In this document: piece after piece, positions 9,293 through 18,250 of the stretch
How the letters are laid out: the number at the start of each line of letters is the position of its first letter
Position numbering within the stretch: position 1 is the first letter of the stretch
From: an uncultured Eubacteriales bacterium
Lineage (GTDB): Bacteria > Bacillota > Clostridia > Saccharofermentanales > Saccharofermentanaceae
Direction of reading: 5' to 3'
Assembly (NCBI GenBank): GCA_900317035.1
Contig: ONFC01000006.1
Coordinates: forward strand, 1-36,970
Length of the DNA: 36,970 nt
Translations under genes and position numbers: made by a program
The notes under the pieces: generated by a model
The model's input: the letters and a program-made list of their open reading frames with translations, nothing else
Told to the model about the DNA's origin: nothing
Databases searched by the model: none

Positions 9293-9415
9293 ATGGCTGC
9301 AAAAAGAGGCGGATCCCGCTACGGCACAGGAGCAAGGATACTCGCAATAATACTGGCGATCATGATGCTTTCTTCTATTCTCCTTTTGATTGCGATCGCG
9401 GTCCACGGTGGCTGA
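9293..9415 (+). CDS. Small single-span membrane protein (40 residues)
   Basis: The product starts MAAKRGGSRYG and continues with a basic stretch and one hydrophobic segment (about residues 16-37), ending HGG. It would lie in the membrane with the positive N-terminus inside. GGAGG at 9281-9285 is 7 bases before this ATG, whereas the in-frame ATG at 9287 is too close, so I chose 9293. The gene stands alone between a consensus promoter and a strong terminator, which supports real expression. I do not recognise a family. Possible roles include a membrane-protein regulator or a toxin-like peptide; nothing in the sequence decides. Confidence 0.68.
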   Translation: MAAKRGGSRYGTGARILAIILAIMMLSSILLLIAIAVHGG

Positions 9416-9440
9416 TTCCAGACATTTAGAAGAAAAGAAT

Positions 9441-9473
9441 AAGGGACTGACTCGAGATCCGGGTCAGTCCCTT
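9441..9473. terminator. Bidirectional intrinsic terminator
   Basis: An 11-bp perfect stem, AAGGGACTGAC (9441-9451) with GTCAGTCCCTT (9463-9473), and an 11-base loop. A T-run follows on the + strand, and on the - strand the stem is followed by a T-rich tract. It serves the small membrane protein gene and the convergent foldase gene. Confidence 0.88.
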
Positions 9474-9502
9474 TTGTATTAGATTCACTCTAAGGTTTGG
9501 AA

Positions 9503-11335
9503 TCAGGACGGGATATCCTTGATATACTTTAGTCCATCCTCGTGGAATTTGTATGAGTAGTTCACGATCTTCTCGCTAACGAAAGCCTGGTAGTTATCCA
9601 TGCGGATGAAGCTATTTACGCGGTCATACCATTCCGGATTCGGAGAAGCTTCGACATAGAAGAGGATCAGTATCTGGGTATCTCCCTCAAACATGATCTT
9701 GTCGCCGCTCTTTCTCTGCGGATCGAAGATCCACTCATCGATTTCCTGGGAATTGTTTCCCGGGAAGAGGGAGGTCTGCTGAACGGAGCGCATGGAGCCG
9801 TCCATCAGCTGGTCTGCATATGTGGTCTCGAGCGTGATCATGCTGGCTTCATCTGTGATGCTGTCGAAGATCGTCTGCGATGTGGTAAGAATATCGCTGG
9901 CAGGGATACCCGGTGTCTCTGTTTCCGGATCTTCCAGATTGATATAGAAGAAGCGGACATTGCGAAGAGGCTCATCCTGACGGACTCTCTCGACGAAGCA
10001 GAAGATGATCGGGAAACCGTAATCATCCTTAAAGATCACTGTATCGCCGGATGTGCGGGATGTATCAAAGAGCCAGTTTCTCCATTCTGCTTCGCCGACC
10101 TCGGAATAGCGGACTCTCTTGTGAAGCGTGGAGTCCGGTACGAGCAGGCGCTGCTGTGCTTCTCCGGAGAAGAATGTAGCAGCGATGGATTCGAATTTGG
10201 ACTGATCGCCGGCCATCTTTTCGATGATCTGTTCCGCATGGAGATTTGCCGTCTTTACGTAGCTTTCTTCACGCTGCTCGAAGGTGATACGGAGTACACG
10301 GTAGGAAACCAGGTCATAAGAGTTTCTCGCATCCTGATATGCTTTTTCCGCCTGCTCCGGAGTCGCCTTCAGTTCATCGAGCTTCTGATGTCCGGAGTAA
10401 TCCTCGGCAAAATAGACCTTCGAAAGCACAGACAGGATCAGGCTCTTATTTACATACGGTCCGAAAGTGCCCTTGATGTATGTATCCAGATCCACATGGA
10501 TCGCATCCGCCTTTGTTTTCAGCCAGTCTACATATGCCTGGGCACGGTCTTTATGATCCTGCGTGATGGAAAAACCATGGGCGGTCGCATCGTCATACAG
10601 CATATATGTCGCCTGGATCTCCTTGGCGGTTACATCCAGGAAGTATTCACGATAGGTGGCAAATCCGTTCTCGCCGGGCTGCTGAAGCATCTTTTCCGTA
10701 TCCGGTTTGAAGATATCGACACCGTTTTCCAGAAGTACATAGTGGTACATGAAGCTGAATTCGGCATTTGAAACATCGTGGTTTCCGACGGTGAGCGGAC
10801 TGGTCATGCGCTCATTTAAGTTGCCAAGCGAGATCACAGACCAGATCACGACCAGGATCGCCACGATCGCCATAACGATCAGGAACATCATCGGCTTCAG
10901 ATTCATCTTTTTCGAAGATCTGCTTGGTTTTGCATCCGAGGGACGCGTGGAGATTTCCGTAAATGCCGGTGCATCCGGATCGTCGTCGCTGATCACGGAG
11001 TGGATCTCATGCGCGCCAAGCTCCATGGGGACAGGCTCAGCATCGATCCATTTTTCTTCTCCGGCAAAAGCACCCGTATCTTCCGGTTCCGGGATCACGA
11101 GATCCGGATCTTCCGAAACGGCCGGCTCCATGGATCCGGCCTCTTCAGAGAGCCCGGATTCTTCAGGGACAGGTGCCTCGGCCTCTGTGTATCCGGCTTC
11201 TTCAAAAGAAGCGGCTTCCGGTGCATCCGGATCGGAGACCATATCAGGATCCGCAGGGGATACCTTTCCTGTCTCAGGTGTTATATCGTTTACCGCACTG
11301 CGGTCGTCTTCTTTTTTTCGGTCGTGTTTTTTCAT
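9503..11335 (-). CDS. Membrane-anchored PrsA/SurA-like foldase with acidic cytoplasmic N-terminus
   Basis: A 610-residue protein probably acting at the outer face of the membrane as a chaperone or peptidyl-prolyl isomerase. Residues 1-145 are rich in Asp, Glu, Pro, Ser and Ala. A basic SRSSKK precedes one membrane segment (about 149-170), so the acidic part should be inside and the rest outside. The exported part resembles SurA_N/PPIC proteins: a helical region with VTAKEIQATYMLY, and a C-terminal part with two similar blocks (SGDTVIFKDDYGF and SGDKIMFEGDT). The isomerase assignment rests on this overall pattern and is moderate. The start at 11335 is chosen because CGGAGGT lies 4 bases upstream; an upstream in-frame ATG at 11368 has no ribosome site. 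A cytoplasmic acidic tail of this size is unusual for PrsA-like proteins. Confidence 0.8.
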   Translation of the reverse strand: MKKHDRKKEDDRSAVNDITPETGKVSPADPDMVSDPDAPEAASFEEAGYTEAEAPVPEESGLSEEAGSMEPAVSEDPDLVIPEPEDTGAFAGEEKWIDAEPVPMELGAHEIHSVISDDDPDAPAFTEISTRPSDAKPSRSSKKMNLKPMMFLIVMAIVAILVVIWSVISLGNLNERMTSPLTVGNHDVSNAEFSFMYHYVLLENGVDIFKPDTEKMLQQPGENGFATYREYFLDVTAKEIQATYMLYDDATAHGFSITQDHKDRAQAYVDWLKTKADAIHVDLDTYIKGTFGPYVNKSLILSVLSKVYFAEDYSGHQKLDELKATPEQAEKAYQDARNSYDLVSYRVLRITFEQREESYVKTANLHAEQIIEKMAGDQSKFESIAATFFSGEAQQRLLVPDSTLHKRVRYSEVGEAEWRNWLFDTSRTSGDTVIFKDDYGFPIIFCFVERVRQDEPLRNVRFFYINLEDPETETPGIPASDILTTSQTIFDSITDEASMITLETTYADQLMDGSMRSVQQTSLFPGNNSQEIDEWIFDPQRKSGDKIMFEGDTQILILFYVEASPNPEWYDRVNSFIRMDNYQAFVSEKIVNYSYKFHEDGLKYIKDIPS

Positions 11336-11446
11336 GCTGACCTCCGAAAAATCACTACAAATACTCAATATCTACTCTAACATAAAAGCAGTGTGAATAC
11401 TATTTCCGTAAGGTTACAGAACTCGGATGCGTGTGGTTGACCTATA

Positions 11447-11455
11447 TGGTACAAT
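11447..11455 (+). promoter_or_regulatory. Extended -10 promoter of the YfhO operon
   Basis: TGGTACAAT, an extended -10 element, with no clear -35. Transcription from about 11462 would leave the ATG at 11518 as the first sensible start and exclude the longer in-frame GTG at 11431. Confidence 0.5.
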
Positions 11456-11517
11456 TATGCTTGCGAACATTTTGTTCCTATTTTATATATATACATTCGG
11501 GAGATCATCAGACGACC

Positions 11518-14355
11518 ATGCGACCATCTAATAAACGCTTGCTGCGCAGGTTTTCGGAACGTCAGTTTCACATATATTCATTCTTTATCCCGGTCTTCGT
11601 TATGACGGCCATTTTTGCGATCTTACAGGTGCATCCTTTTGCTTCCGGTGAGAACATGATCCTTACGGTGGACTGCTATCATCAGTACGCACCGTTCCTG
11701 CTCGAACTTAGAAACAAGATTTTAGGCGGGGAGAGCCTGTTTTTCTCCTGGAATGTCGGTCTTGGAACGAATTTCTGGGCAGTGTTTGCGAACTACAGTG
11801 CCAGCCCGCTGAATATCCTTTGCATCTTTTTCCCGGCCAAATACATCGGTGACTGTGTCGCGCTTCTGGCGATCCTCCGCTGTGGCCTGACCGGTCTTTT
11901 TATGTCTTACCTTCTAAAAGAACTGGACAAGGACAGAAAGGATCTTCTTCTGACTTCCTTCGCTTCCATCTATGCGCTTTGCGGATGGACGATCTCTTAT
12001 TTCTGGAACATCATGTGGCATGATGCGGTCATGCTTCTTCCGCTGATCGTTCTCGGCCTTATAAAGATGTTCCGCGACAAGAAGCCTCTTTTGTACTGTA
12101 TCTCCCTGGCGGTATGCCTGATCTCGAATTTCTATTCCGGATACTTCGTCTGCCTGTTCCTCGTTTTCTACGCACCGATCCTGTATATCTCGATCACAAA
12201 GAAAATAACGATACAGAATTTCTGGTCTGCGGTATGGAGGTTTGGTCTGTACTCTCTGATCAGCGGCGGCCTGTCGGCATTTCTGACAGTATCTACGTAT
12301 TTTACTCTTCAGAAATCATCCGCGACAGGAACGGCATTCCCGAAGGAATTCGCGGTCCAGAATGATCTGTTTGATTTTATCAGCCGCTTCTTTATCGGTC
12401 AGAACCCGAACATCCGTGACGGCATGGCAAATGTTTATTCCGGACTGTTCGTGCTGATCCTTATCCCGCTTTTCTTCCTTTGCAGCAAGATCCGCCTTCG
12501 CGAGAAGATTGCCTATGGCGTAGGCCTTTCGATCATGTATATCAGCTTAAGCAGCCGCATGATGACCTTCATCTGGCACGGATTCCATTTCCCGAACCAG
12601 ATCCCGTACCGTCAGGCGTTCCTGTTCTCTTTTCTTATGGTCGTGATGGGATACAGGGTCCTTCGCAATCTCAGTTCTTTTACCAAGACACAGCTGATGG
12701 CGCCATGTCTCTGCCTGATCGCATACCTTATCCTGTACGAAAAGATCGGAGAAGGACAGGAGGGATATCTTCAGATCCTGCTGACTTTCGTTTTCCTGAT
12801 CATGTACACGGTGGTCATGCGTGTGATCGGCGAGAAGAAGAGAAGTGCGATGTTCCAGCAGATCCTCCTGTTCTGCGTGCTTTCCGCTGAACTGGTTGCT
12901 GCGACTTTCTCCACGGTCAGCCTCGTGGCTGCACATGAGAGCTTCACCGGATGGGATTTCTACGGATCCCACTATGATGAGGTCCAGATGCTGATGGAAG
13001 AATCGGAAGCGAAAAACGAGTATGGTTTTGAGCGTTCGGAGATTTACCCGGCGTACATCTGTAACCAGCCGGCTCTTTATAAAATGAAGGGCATTTCGAT
13101 CTTTACATCGACTGCCAGAGAGAGCTTCGTAAAGTTTGTCCGCAATCTCGGATTCCATAACAATGGTATCAACAGCATGCGTAACTTCGGATTAACGAAA
13201 GTTACCGCCACGCTCCTCGGTGTCCGGAATATGTTCGATATCTACAAGACTTCTCCGATACCTCAGGGATTCGAGCAGGTGGAAAATGAAACAGAACTCC
13301 GCCAGTTCGTCAACCCGGATTCGCTGTCTGTCGGATATATGGTAGATCCTTCGATCCTTACCTATAAGATGAACCAGACATCTGTACCGTTCCTTTCCAT
13401 TAATGCTTTTGTAAAGAGCATGGGTGTGAAAAACGATGTTTATATTCCGATGAAAGCCAGCTTCGATATGGTCGAGGGCCTCGAGGCAGATGGCGGACAG
13501 GAGAGGACCGGCTACAAGTTCACGGTAGAAGACGGAAAGACGGCATCGCTTGTGCTGACTCCGATCGATCCGGAGAAGGGAGACCATCTCTATCTCTATG
13601 TTGTTTCCAATAAGCCGCCGAAGGTTACGATCAATGAGCAGAAGATGCAGCCGTTGGAAATGAAAGAGACGAAGATCACGGCTAGAGCTTATCAGATCGT
13701 GGATCTGGGATACTATGATCCGGAATTTACGAAGGTTATTACGCTGGACTTTAAGGATAAAGAACTGAATGGAAACCTGTGGGTCCAGCTCGTCCGCTCA
13801 GATGAGGCGGCATATCAGGAAATGGTCGATGTCTTGAGCGATGAGCAGCTGAAGGTGACATCCTACGACTCGACGCATATTGATGGTGTCATTACAGCAA
13901 AACAGCCGGGTGCCATGTTCCTCACGATCCCGTATGATGAGAGCTGGACAGCGACAGTTGATGGTGTTGCTGCCGAGATCAAGCCGATCGACGATGCGTT
14001 CATGGCGATCGAGATGTCATCCGGTACGCATACGGTTCAGCTTACGTATCATCCGACGAAGTTCAAACTGTGTGTCTTTATCTCTTTAGCATCCTTGGTC
14101 GCACTGATCGTCTTTACGCTTACCAGAAAACTCTTTGAGCATATCGATTACAGAAAGAGCCTGGAGGAAGCGGAGGATACAGAAGAGACAGACGGCCAGG
14201 AAGAATCGCCTACCGATGAAAAAGAAACTGCGCTGCCGGAGGAAAAAGACCCTGATGTTTCCACGGAAGAGCAGCCGGAAGAGTCCGGGGCAGCCCCTGA
14301 GGAGAATGAGAAGAATAGCGAGAGTGTTTCTCCGGAAGGATCGGAGGAAGCATGA
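11518..14355 (+). CDS. YfhO-family membrane protein (paralogue 1)
   Basis: A 945-residue polytopic membrane protein. YfhO proteins are GT-C-like and linked in other Bacillota to glycosylation of lipoteichoic acid or other surface polymers with lipid-linked sugars. Seen: about a dozen N-terminal membrane segments; the first outer loop with the conserved D52 in VDCYHQY; SWNVGLG; a second conserved Asp in MWHD (D169); and HFPN..PYRQAFLFSF. A large outer domain ends with the family motif around SWTATVDG and GTHTVQLTYHP, then one last membrane segment. A cytoplasmic tail of about 60 residues is very rich in Glu, Pro and Ser. ATG at 11518 with CGGGAG upstream is preferred. The stop overlaps the next gene by 4 bases. 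Confidence 0.88.
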   Translation: MRPSNKRLLRRFSERQFHIYSFFIPVFVMTAIFAILQVHPFASGENMILTVDCYHQYAPFLLELRNKILGGESLFFSWNVGLGTNFWAVFANYSASPLNILCIFFPAKYIGDCVALLAILRCGLTGLFMSYLLKELDKDRKDLLLTSFASIYALCGWTISYFWNIMWHDAVMLLPLIVLGLIKMFRDKKPLLYCISLAVCLISNFYSGYFVCLFLVFYAPILYISITKKITIQNFWSAVWRFGLYSLISGGLSAFLTVSTYFTLQKSSATGTAFPKEFAVQNDLFDFISRFFIGQNPNIRDGMANVYSGLFVLILIPLFFLCSKIRLREKIAYGVGLSIMYISLSSRMMTFIWHGFHFPNQIPYRQAFLFSFLMVVMGYRVLRNLSSFTKTQLMAPCLCLIAYLILYEKIGEGQEGYLQILLTFVFLIMYTVVMRVIGEKKRSAMFQQILLFCVLSAELVAATFSTVSLVAAHESFTGWDFYGSHYDEVQMLMEESEAKNEYGFERSEIYPAYICNQPALYKMKGISIFTSTARESFVKFVRNLGFHNNGINSMRNFGLTKVTATLLGVRNMFDIYKTSPIPQGFEQVENETELRQFVNPDSLSVGYMVDPSILTYKMNQTSVPFLSINAFVKSMGVKNDVYIPMKASFDMVEGLEADGGQERTGYKFTVEDGKTASLVLTPIDPEKGDHLYLYVVSNKPPKVTINEQKMQPLEMKETKITARAYQIVDLGYYDPEFTKVITLDFKDKELNGNLWVQLVRSDEAAYQEMVDVLSDEQLKVTSYDSTHIDGVITAKQPGAMFLTIPYDESWTATVDGVAAEIKPIDDAFMAIEMSSGTHTVQLTYHPTKFKLCVFISLASLVALIVFTLTRKLFEHIDYRKSLEEAEDTEETDGQEESPTDEKETALPEEKDPDVSTEEQPEESGAAPEENEKNSESVSPEGSEEA

Positions 14356-17111
14356 AGAATCTTCGGAAGGATAACAGGATCACGTTCAGTGAGACCAGGA
14401 CGAAGGTATGCCTTCTTTTGTCCTTCTTTCTGCCTGTTCTGATCCTGCTTGTTATCGCATTCAAGTTTAAGATCTATCCTTTCAGCTCAGACTGTGTGAT
14501 CACGGAGCCGATGCAGAAGACTTATCTTCCGGTGATTTCCGAGCTCCGACGGAAGATCTTCGCCGGAGAATCCCTGTTTTACTCCTGGAATGTCGGTGGA
14601 GGAAGCAATTTCTGGGCATGGATCGGAGCATATGCTGCAAGTCCTTTTGCCTTGCTTTATCTTCTTTTCCCGGCAGACCGCATCGCTGAGGCGACACAGA
14701 TCATATTTGCGCTCAAAGCCGCAGTCGCTGCACTTTGCCTCTTTGTTCTTTTCTGGAAGAAAGAGAATGTGGTATCTCCGGTCAGTGTCGGTCTTTCCGT
14801 TGCCTATGGCCTTTCTGCTTATGTTCTGACATATTCCCAGGAGCCATGGATCCTCGATACCGTGATCCTTCTCCCGCTTTTGATCCTGACGCTTTGGAAT
14901 CTGATCCTCGGGAAAAGAAAGTGGATGTTCACCCTGATGTGCGCTCTTGCAGGTATTACCTGCTGCCACGCCGGTGTCTATATGCTTCTGTTTGTTATCA
15001 TCATGTTCCCGCTTCTTTATATTGAAGCCCGTCATGAAGAACTCAAACTGGCGAAACTGTCGGATATTATAAAGGACTTCTTTATTTTCCTGTGCCTGGG
15101 CCTCGGTCTTTCCGCTTTTGTCTGGTATCCTTCTCTTCAGGCGCTGTGGAAAACGGCTCCCGGAAACGAAGTGATCCATATCGCTTCGGATGCAAAAGTG
15201 GAACTGAAGAGCTGGGACTTCCTTGAGCGGCTGGCTTTTGCACCATCGCTTGTTTTCCCGTCGGATGCATCGCAGCTCCCGTCGATCTACTGCGGCATTT
15301 TCCCAATCGTACTGGTGATCCTTTATGCATGCTCCGGTAAGATCCGTTTCTCCGAAAAACTCTATGGATTCTGCACTTTGGCATTCATATATCTCACCAT
15401 GTGCTTCCGTTTGTTCCAGTTTGTGATCCACGGCCTGCATTTCCCGATCACCGGACAGTATCCTCAGGCGATCCTGTTTACGTTCCTGATCATGTACATG
15501 GCCGGCAGACTGCTGTCGCGCGGCAGCTTTATGGAGGACCGGAACCATCTGTGGCTGGCGGCAGCACTTGTTCTCGCATTCATGGCATTCCGTGCGACCA
15601 TTTCGAAGTCGTATTCCTATGCGTCCTTTGGCTCGTACATGGCGGTTGCTTTCCTGATCATCTACTTTGCGACTACTTTCCGGATCCATACCGGACCGAA
15701 AAAAGAGAAGACTATTTGGATGAGCCTTCTTGCGGTATCTATGGTCATAGAGGCGGGACTGGCATTTTATCGTCCGGTCAAGGAAAAGTACTATCACAAG
15801 ACATATGTATATGAAGATGCGAGCGTTTCCCGGGCAGCGACAGAGGGATTCGGCATTAATCCTGCCGAGACCGGAAAGACACAAAAGGATGTCTATAAAC
15901 TGGACAAAACGATCCTGTACAAGAAGCCGGATAGCGAGGAGCAGACTTTTGCTTCTGAAAAGAAAGAGATCTCCCCGAAGGGAACACGCTTTTATATCGA
16001 AGATCCGACTTGGGAGAACTATGGCCTTGTTTATGGTGTTCCATCCCTGAACTCGGAATCTTTTATGACGTCGATGCGTTTCTCCGAGGTCCTTCGGAAC
16101 CTCGGTATCAATAGCTCTTCCGACGGAAAGAACATTCTCCTTTCAAGAGGAACGCTGGTAACGGATACCTTCTTCCAGTTGAGAAAACTCGATTCGAAAA
16201 GATTCTCTGCGGAGGAACAGCAGGAGCTGGCGGCAATCGCTACGAACGGTTTCTTCGTGACGACTGAGAATATCAACGAGGATCTGTTTGTTAATGATTC
16301 CCCGTTTGAGGCCCAGAACAATCTTGCTAACCAGCTGGCTTCAGTAAAACCGTTTTCCGAAGTGAAAATGGAAGTGGTAGAGATGAAGAATATTAAGCAG
16401 GAGGATGGTGCTTTTCGGGCGGTAAAGACCGGCGAACGGGCGAAGATCGTCCTTGAGTCGGAGGATTATATTTCCGATCCTAATATACCTATATATATTT
16501 ATTGTTCCTGCGAGCAGAAAACCACGATCGAAACGAAGCTCCTGGATATTGATGGCAATCTTCGTTTCCAGAACAGTTTCAACTCGGCTTCCGGGTCATG
16601 TCTGAAACTCGACATGAAGAATTCGAAAGACCGGAGGCTCCATATCGAGATCACTGTCTCAAATCCGGAAAAAAAGAAATTCTTCTTCTTCGCTGCACGT
16701 GAGGACAGAGAAAAAATGAACTGGTTTCAGACTGTTACCAGAGAATCCGGATGGAAGATGACCGAGCTTGGCGATGGATACGCGAAGGGAACGATCGATA
16801 CGCTTTCTTCCGGTCACGTAGTATGGTCGGTTCCCGCAGATGACGGCTGGACAGTAACGATCGACGGACAAAAGACCCGGACATTCTCCGCTTATAAAGC
16901 ATTCCTCGGTATCCATATTCCTGCAGGAACGCATGAGATCACGATCCGGTATACGCCGGCCGGATACCGGACAGGTGTTTTTGTCACATGCGGATCAGTT
17001 CTTCTGATGGTTTTCCTTTCTGTCACTTTTATCATTCCGAAGAAAAGCAGAAAGAAAAAAGAAGATCCGGAGGAGAAAAAAGAATCAGGGGAGAAGGAGA
17101 CTGAAGTATGA
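14352..17111 (+). CDS. YfhO-family membrane protein (paralogue 2, altered catalytic positions)
   Basis: A 919-residue paralogue of the preceding protein with the same architecture: N-terminal membrane segments, SWNVGGG, HGLHFP, an outer domain, the C-terminal GWTVTIDG and GTHEITIRYTP motif, a final membrane segment and a short basic/acidic tail. Unlike paralogue 1, the Asp of the first outer loop is replaced by Pro53 (TEPMQKTY against TVDCYHQY), the Asn of HFPN by Ile, and the Arg of PYRQA by Pro. The second conserved Asp (WILD) is kept. It may therefore be a non-catalytic partner or have another substrate. The start is coupled to paralogue 1 by ATGA. Confidence 0.87.
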   Translation: MKNLRKDNRITFSETRTKVCLLLSFFLPVLILLVIAFKFKIYPFSSDCVITEPMQKTYLPVISELRRKIFAGESLFYSWNVGGGSNFWAWIGAYAASPFALLYLLFPADRIAEATQIIFALKAAVAALCLFVLFWKKENVVSPVSVGLSVAYGLSAYVLTYSQEPWILDTVILLPLLILTLWNLILGKRKWMFTLMCALAGITCCHAGVYMLLFVIIMFPLLYIEARHEELKLAKLSDIIKDFFIFLCLGLGLSAFVWYPSLQALWKTAPGNEVIHIASDAKVELKSWDFLERLAFAPSLVFPSDASQLPSIYCGIFPIVLVILYACSGKIRFSEKLYGFCTLAFIYLTMCFRLFQFVIHGLHFPITGQYPQAILFTFLIMYMAGRLLSRGSFMEDRNHLWLAAALVLAFMAFRATISKSYSYASFGSYMAVAFLIIYFATTFRIHTGPKKEKTIWMSLLAVSMVIEAGLAFYRPVKEKYYHKTYVYEDASVSRAATEGFGINPAETGKTQKDVYKLDKTILYKKPDSEEQTFASEKKEISPKGTRFYIEDPTWENYGLVYGVPSLNSESFMTSMRFSEVLRNLGINSSSDGKNILLSRGTLVTDTFFQLRKLDSKRFSAEEQQELAAIATNGFFVTTENINEDLFVNDSPFEAQNNLANQLASVKPFSEVKMEVVEMKNIKQEDGAFRAVKTGERAKIVLESEDYISDPNIPIYIYCSCEQKTTIETKLLDIDGNLRFQNSFNSASGSCLKLDMKNSKDRRLHIEITVSNPEKKKFFFFAAREDREKMNWFQTVTRESGWKMTELGDGYAKGTIDTLSSGHVVWSVPADDGWTVTIDGQKTRTFSAYKAFLGIHIPAGTHEITIRYTPAGYRTGVFVTCGSVLLMVFLSVTFIIPKKSRKKKEDPEEKKESGEKETEV

Positions 17112-18127
17112 TGAACGAGAATCTTTTTCCCATGACGTTTGTTGTGTTTGATATGGAGTGGAATCAGCCGATCCCGTATATCCCGTCTCCGATCGATCCC
17201 AAGGTCCTGCCGGGGGAAATCATCGACATAGGTGCGGTAAAGGTGGAGATGCTCTCCGAAAATGAGTATATTCTTTCCCGGCCTTTTTCCGTGACGATCC
17301 GTCCTGTTTATTACCGCATCATGAACAAGCAGGTGTCGAAGGTCATCAACAAAAGTACGGATGATCTGAAGAGCGGTATGCCGTTTCTGGATGCGATCAA
17401 ACAGTTTATGGACTGGTGCGGGGAAGATTATGTTCTCTGTGCCTGGGGAGATTCGGATATTTCGATCCTGCGGTCAAATCTAAAGATCCACGGTCTATCC
17501 TCTGAGATCAACGACAGGTTCCTGGATATCCAGCCGCTGTTCGGAAGAGTTGCAGAAAATACATCCCAGCAGAGATCTGTCGCATATGCGGTCGATTTCT
17601 ACAGGATCCCGAAGACGGATGACTTTCACAGTGCTGACCGTGATGCATGGTACGAAGCCCGGATACTGAAAGAATCCCTTATCGATTACTTTGCGATCCG
17701 TGCGCGTGGTACGGAAACGGAGCAGACGTTCCCGAATCTACGGACCTATATCTCCAATCCGAATCTGACTACGCAGAAAAAATGGAAAAGCGAAGCGTTT
17801 CCTTCTGAAAAAGCCGCTTCGGCAAAAGCACTGGAAGAAAAGATGGTCTGCCCGATCTGCGAATCAGAGCTTTTTGGAGAGATCAACTGGTTTGCTTCCG
17901 GACATTCTTTCTTATCTTTGTGGCAATGTCCGACCCATGGTGCCCTTTCAGGCAGGATCCGGATCAAGAGAACTCCGAAACAGGAATTTTATGGAGCAGG
18001 TCAGCTCCGGTTCGTAAATGGAAATGCAGCCAGATATGTTCGCGAAAAATGGCAGGAGAAAAATGAAAGGAGAGAAGAATGTGAAGAAGTTGCCACGAAA
18101 TGTGGCGGACATTGTGAAGAAATGTGA
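17108..18127 (+). CDS. DEDDh 3'-5' exonuclease with C-terminal zinc ribbon
   Basis: A 339-residue cytoplasmic nuclease. The exonuclease fold spans about 10-200. The metal-binding residues are D15 and E17 in FDMEWN, D115 in WGDSD, and H174 with D179 in HSADRD, a full DEDDh set like that of KapD/ERI-1-type RNA or DNA exonucleases. Beyond it, C248-x2-C251 and C274-x2-H277 form a probable zinc ribbon that could bind nucleic acid. The start (ATG 17108 or the next codon, 17111) overlaps the YfhO stop, so it belongs to that operon. A link between surface-polymer proteins and a nuclease is not obvious and may reflect only co-transcription. Confidence 0.86.
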   Translation: MMNENLFPMTFVVFDMEWNQPIPYIPSPIDPKVLPGEIIDIGAVKVEMLSENEYILSRPFSVTIRPVYYRIMNKQVSKVINKSTDDLKSGMPFLDAIKQFMDWCGEDYVLCAWGDSDISILRSNLKIHGLSSEINDRFLDIQPLFGRVAENTSQQRSVAYAVDFYRIPKTDDFHSADRDAWYEARILKESLIDYFAIRARGTETEQTFPNLRTYISNPNLTTQKKWKSEAFPSEKAASAKALEEKMVCPICESELFGEINWFASGHSFLSLWQCPTHGALSGRIRIKRTPKQEFYGAGQLRFVNGNAARYVREKWQEKNERREECEEVATKCGGHCEEM

Positions 18128-18128
18128 A
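18111..18128 (+). repeat. 18-bp direct repeat, copy 1
   Basis: ATTGTGAAGAAATGTGAA covers the last codons of the exonuclease gene. An exact same-strand copy lies at 22883-22900. The two copies flank the PilX-like and pilin genes. Confidence 0.8.
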
Positions 18129-18167
18129 CTTGCCAGCAGAAAGACTTCCTTTTTGCATTTATCTAAA

Positions 18168-18173
18168 TATAAT
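18168..18173 (+). promoter_or_regulatory. Probable -10 of the PilX-like gene
   Basis: A perfect TATAAT in an AT-rich stretch 78 bases before the PilX-like start. The -35 side is poor (TTCCTT, spacing 16). The change from GC-rich coding sequence to AT-rich leader fits a new transcription unit. Confidence 0.5.
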
Positions 18174-18250
18174 GATAATTAAGTATAACCAATAAATGTA
18201 ACCTAGAAGACTTGAATCAAAATTGAGACAGAAAATTGGAGGCAACCGAG

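Noticed and set aside
11437..11442. TTGACC as a -35 upstream of the YfhO operon
   Set aside because: No -10 at proper spacing; the extended -10 nearby is a better candidate.
14487..15884. 465-codon open frame on the - strand
   Set aside because: Antisense to YfhO paralogue 2, with no recognisable domain; a shadow caused by codon bias.
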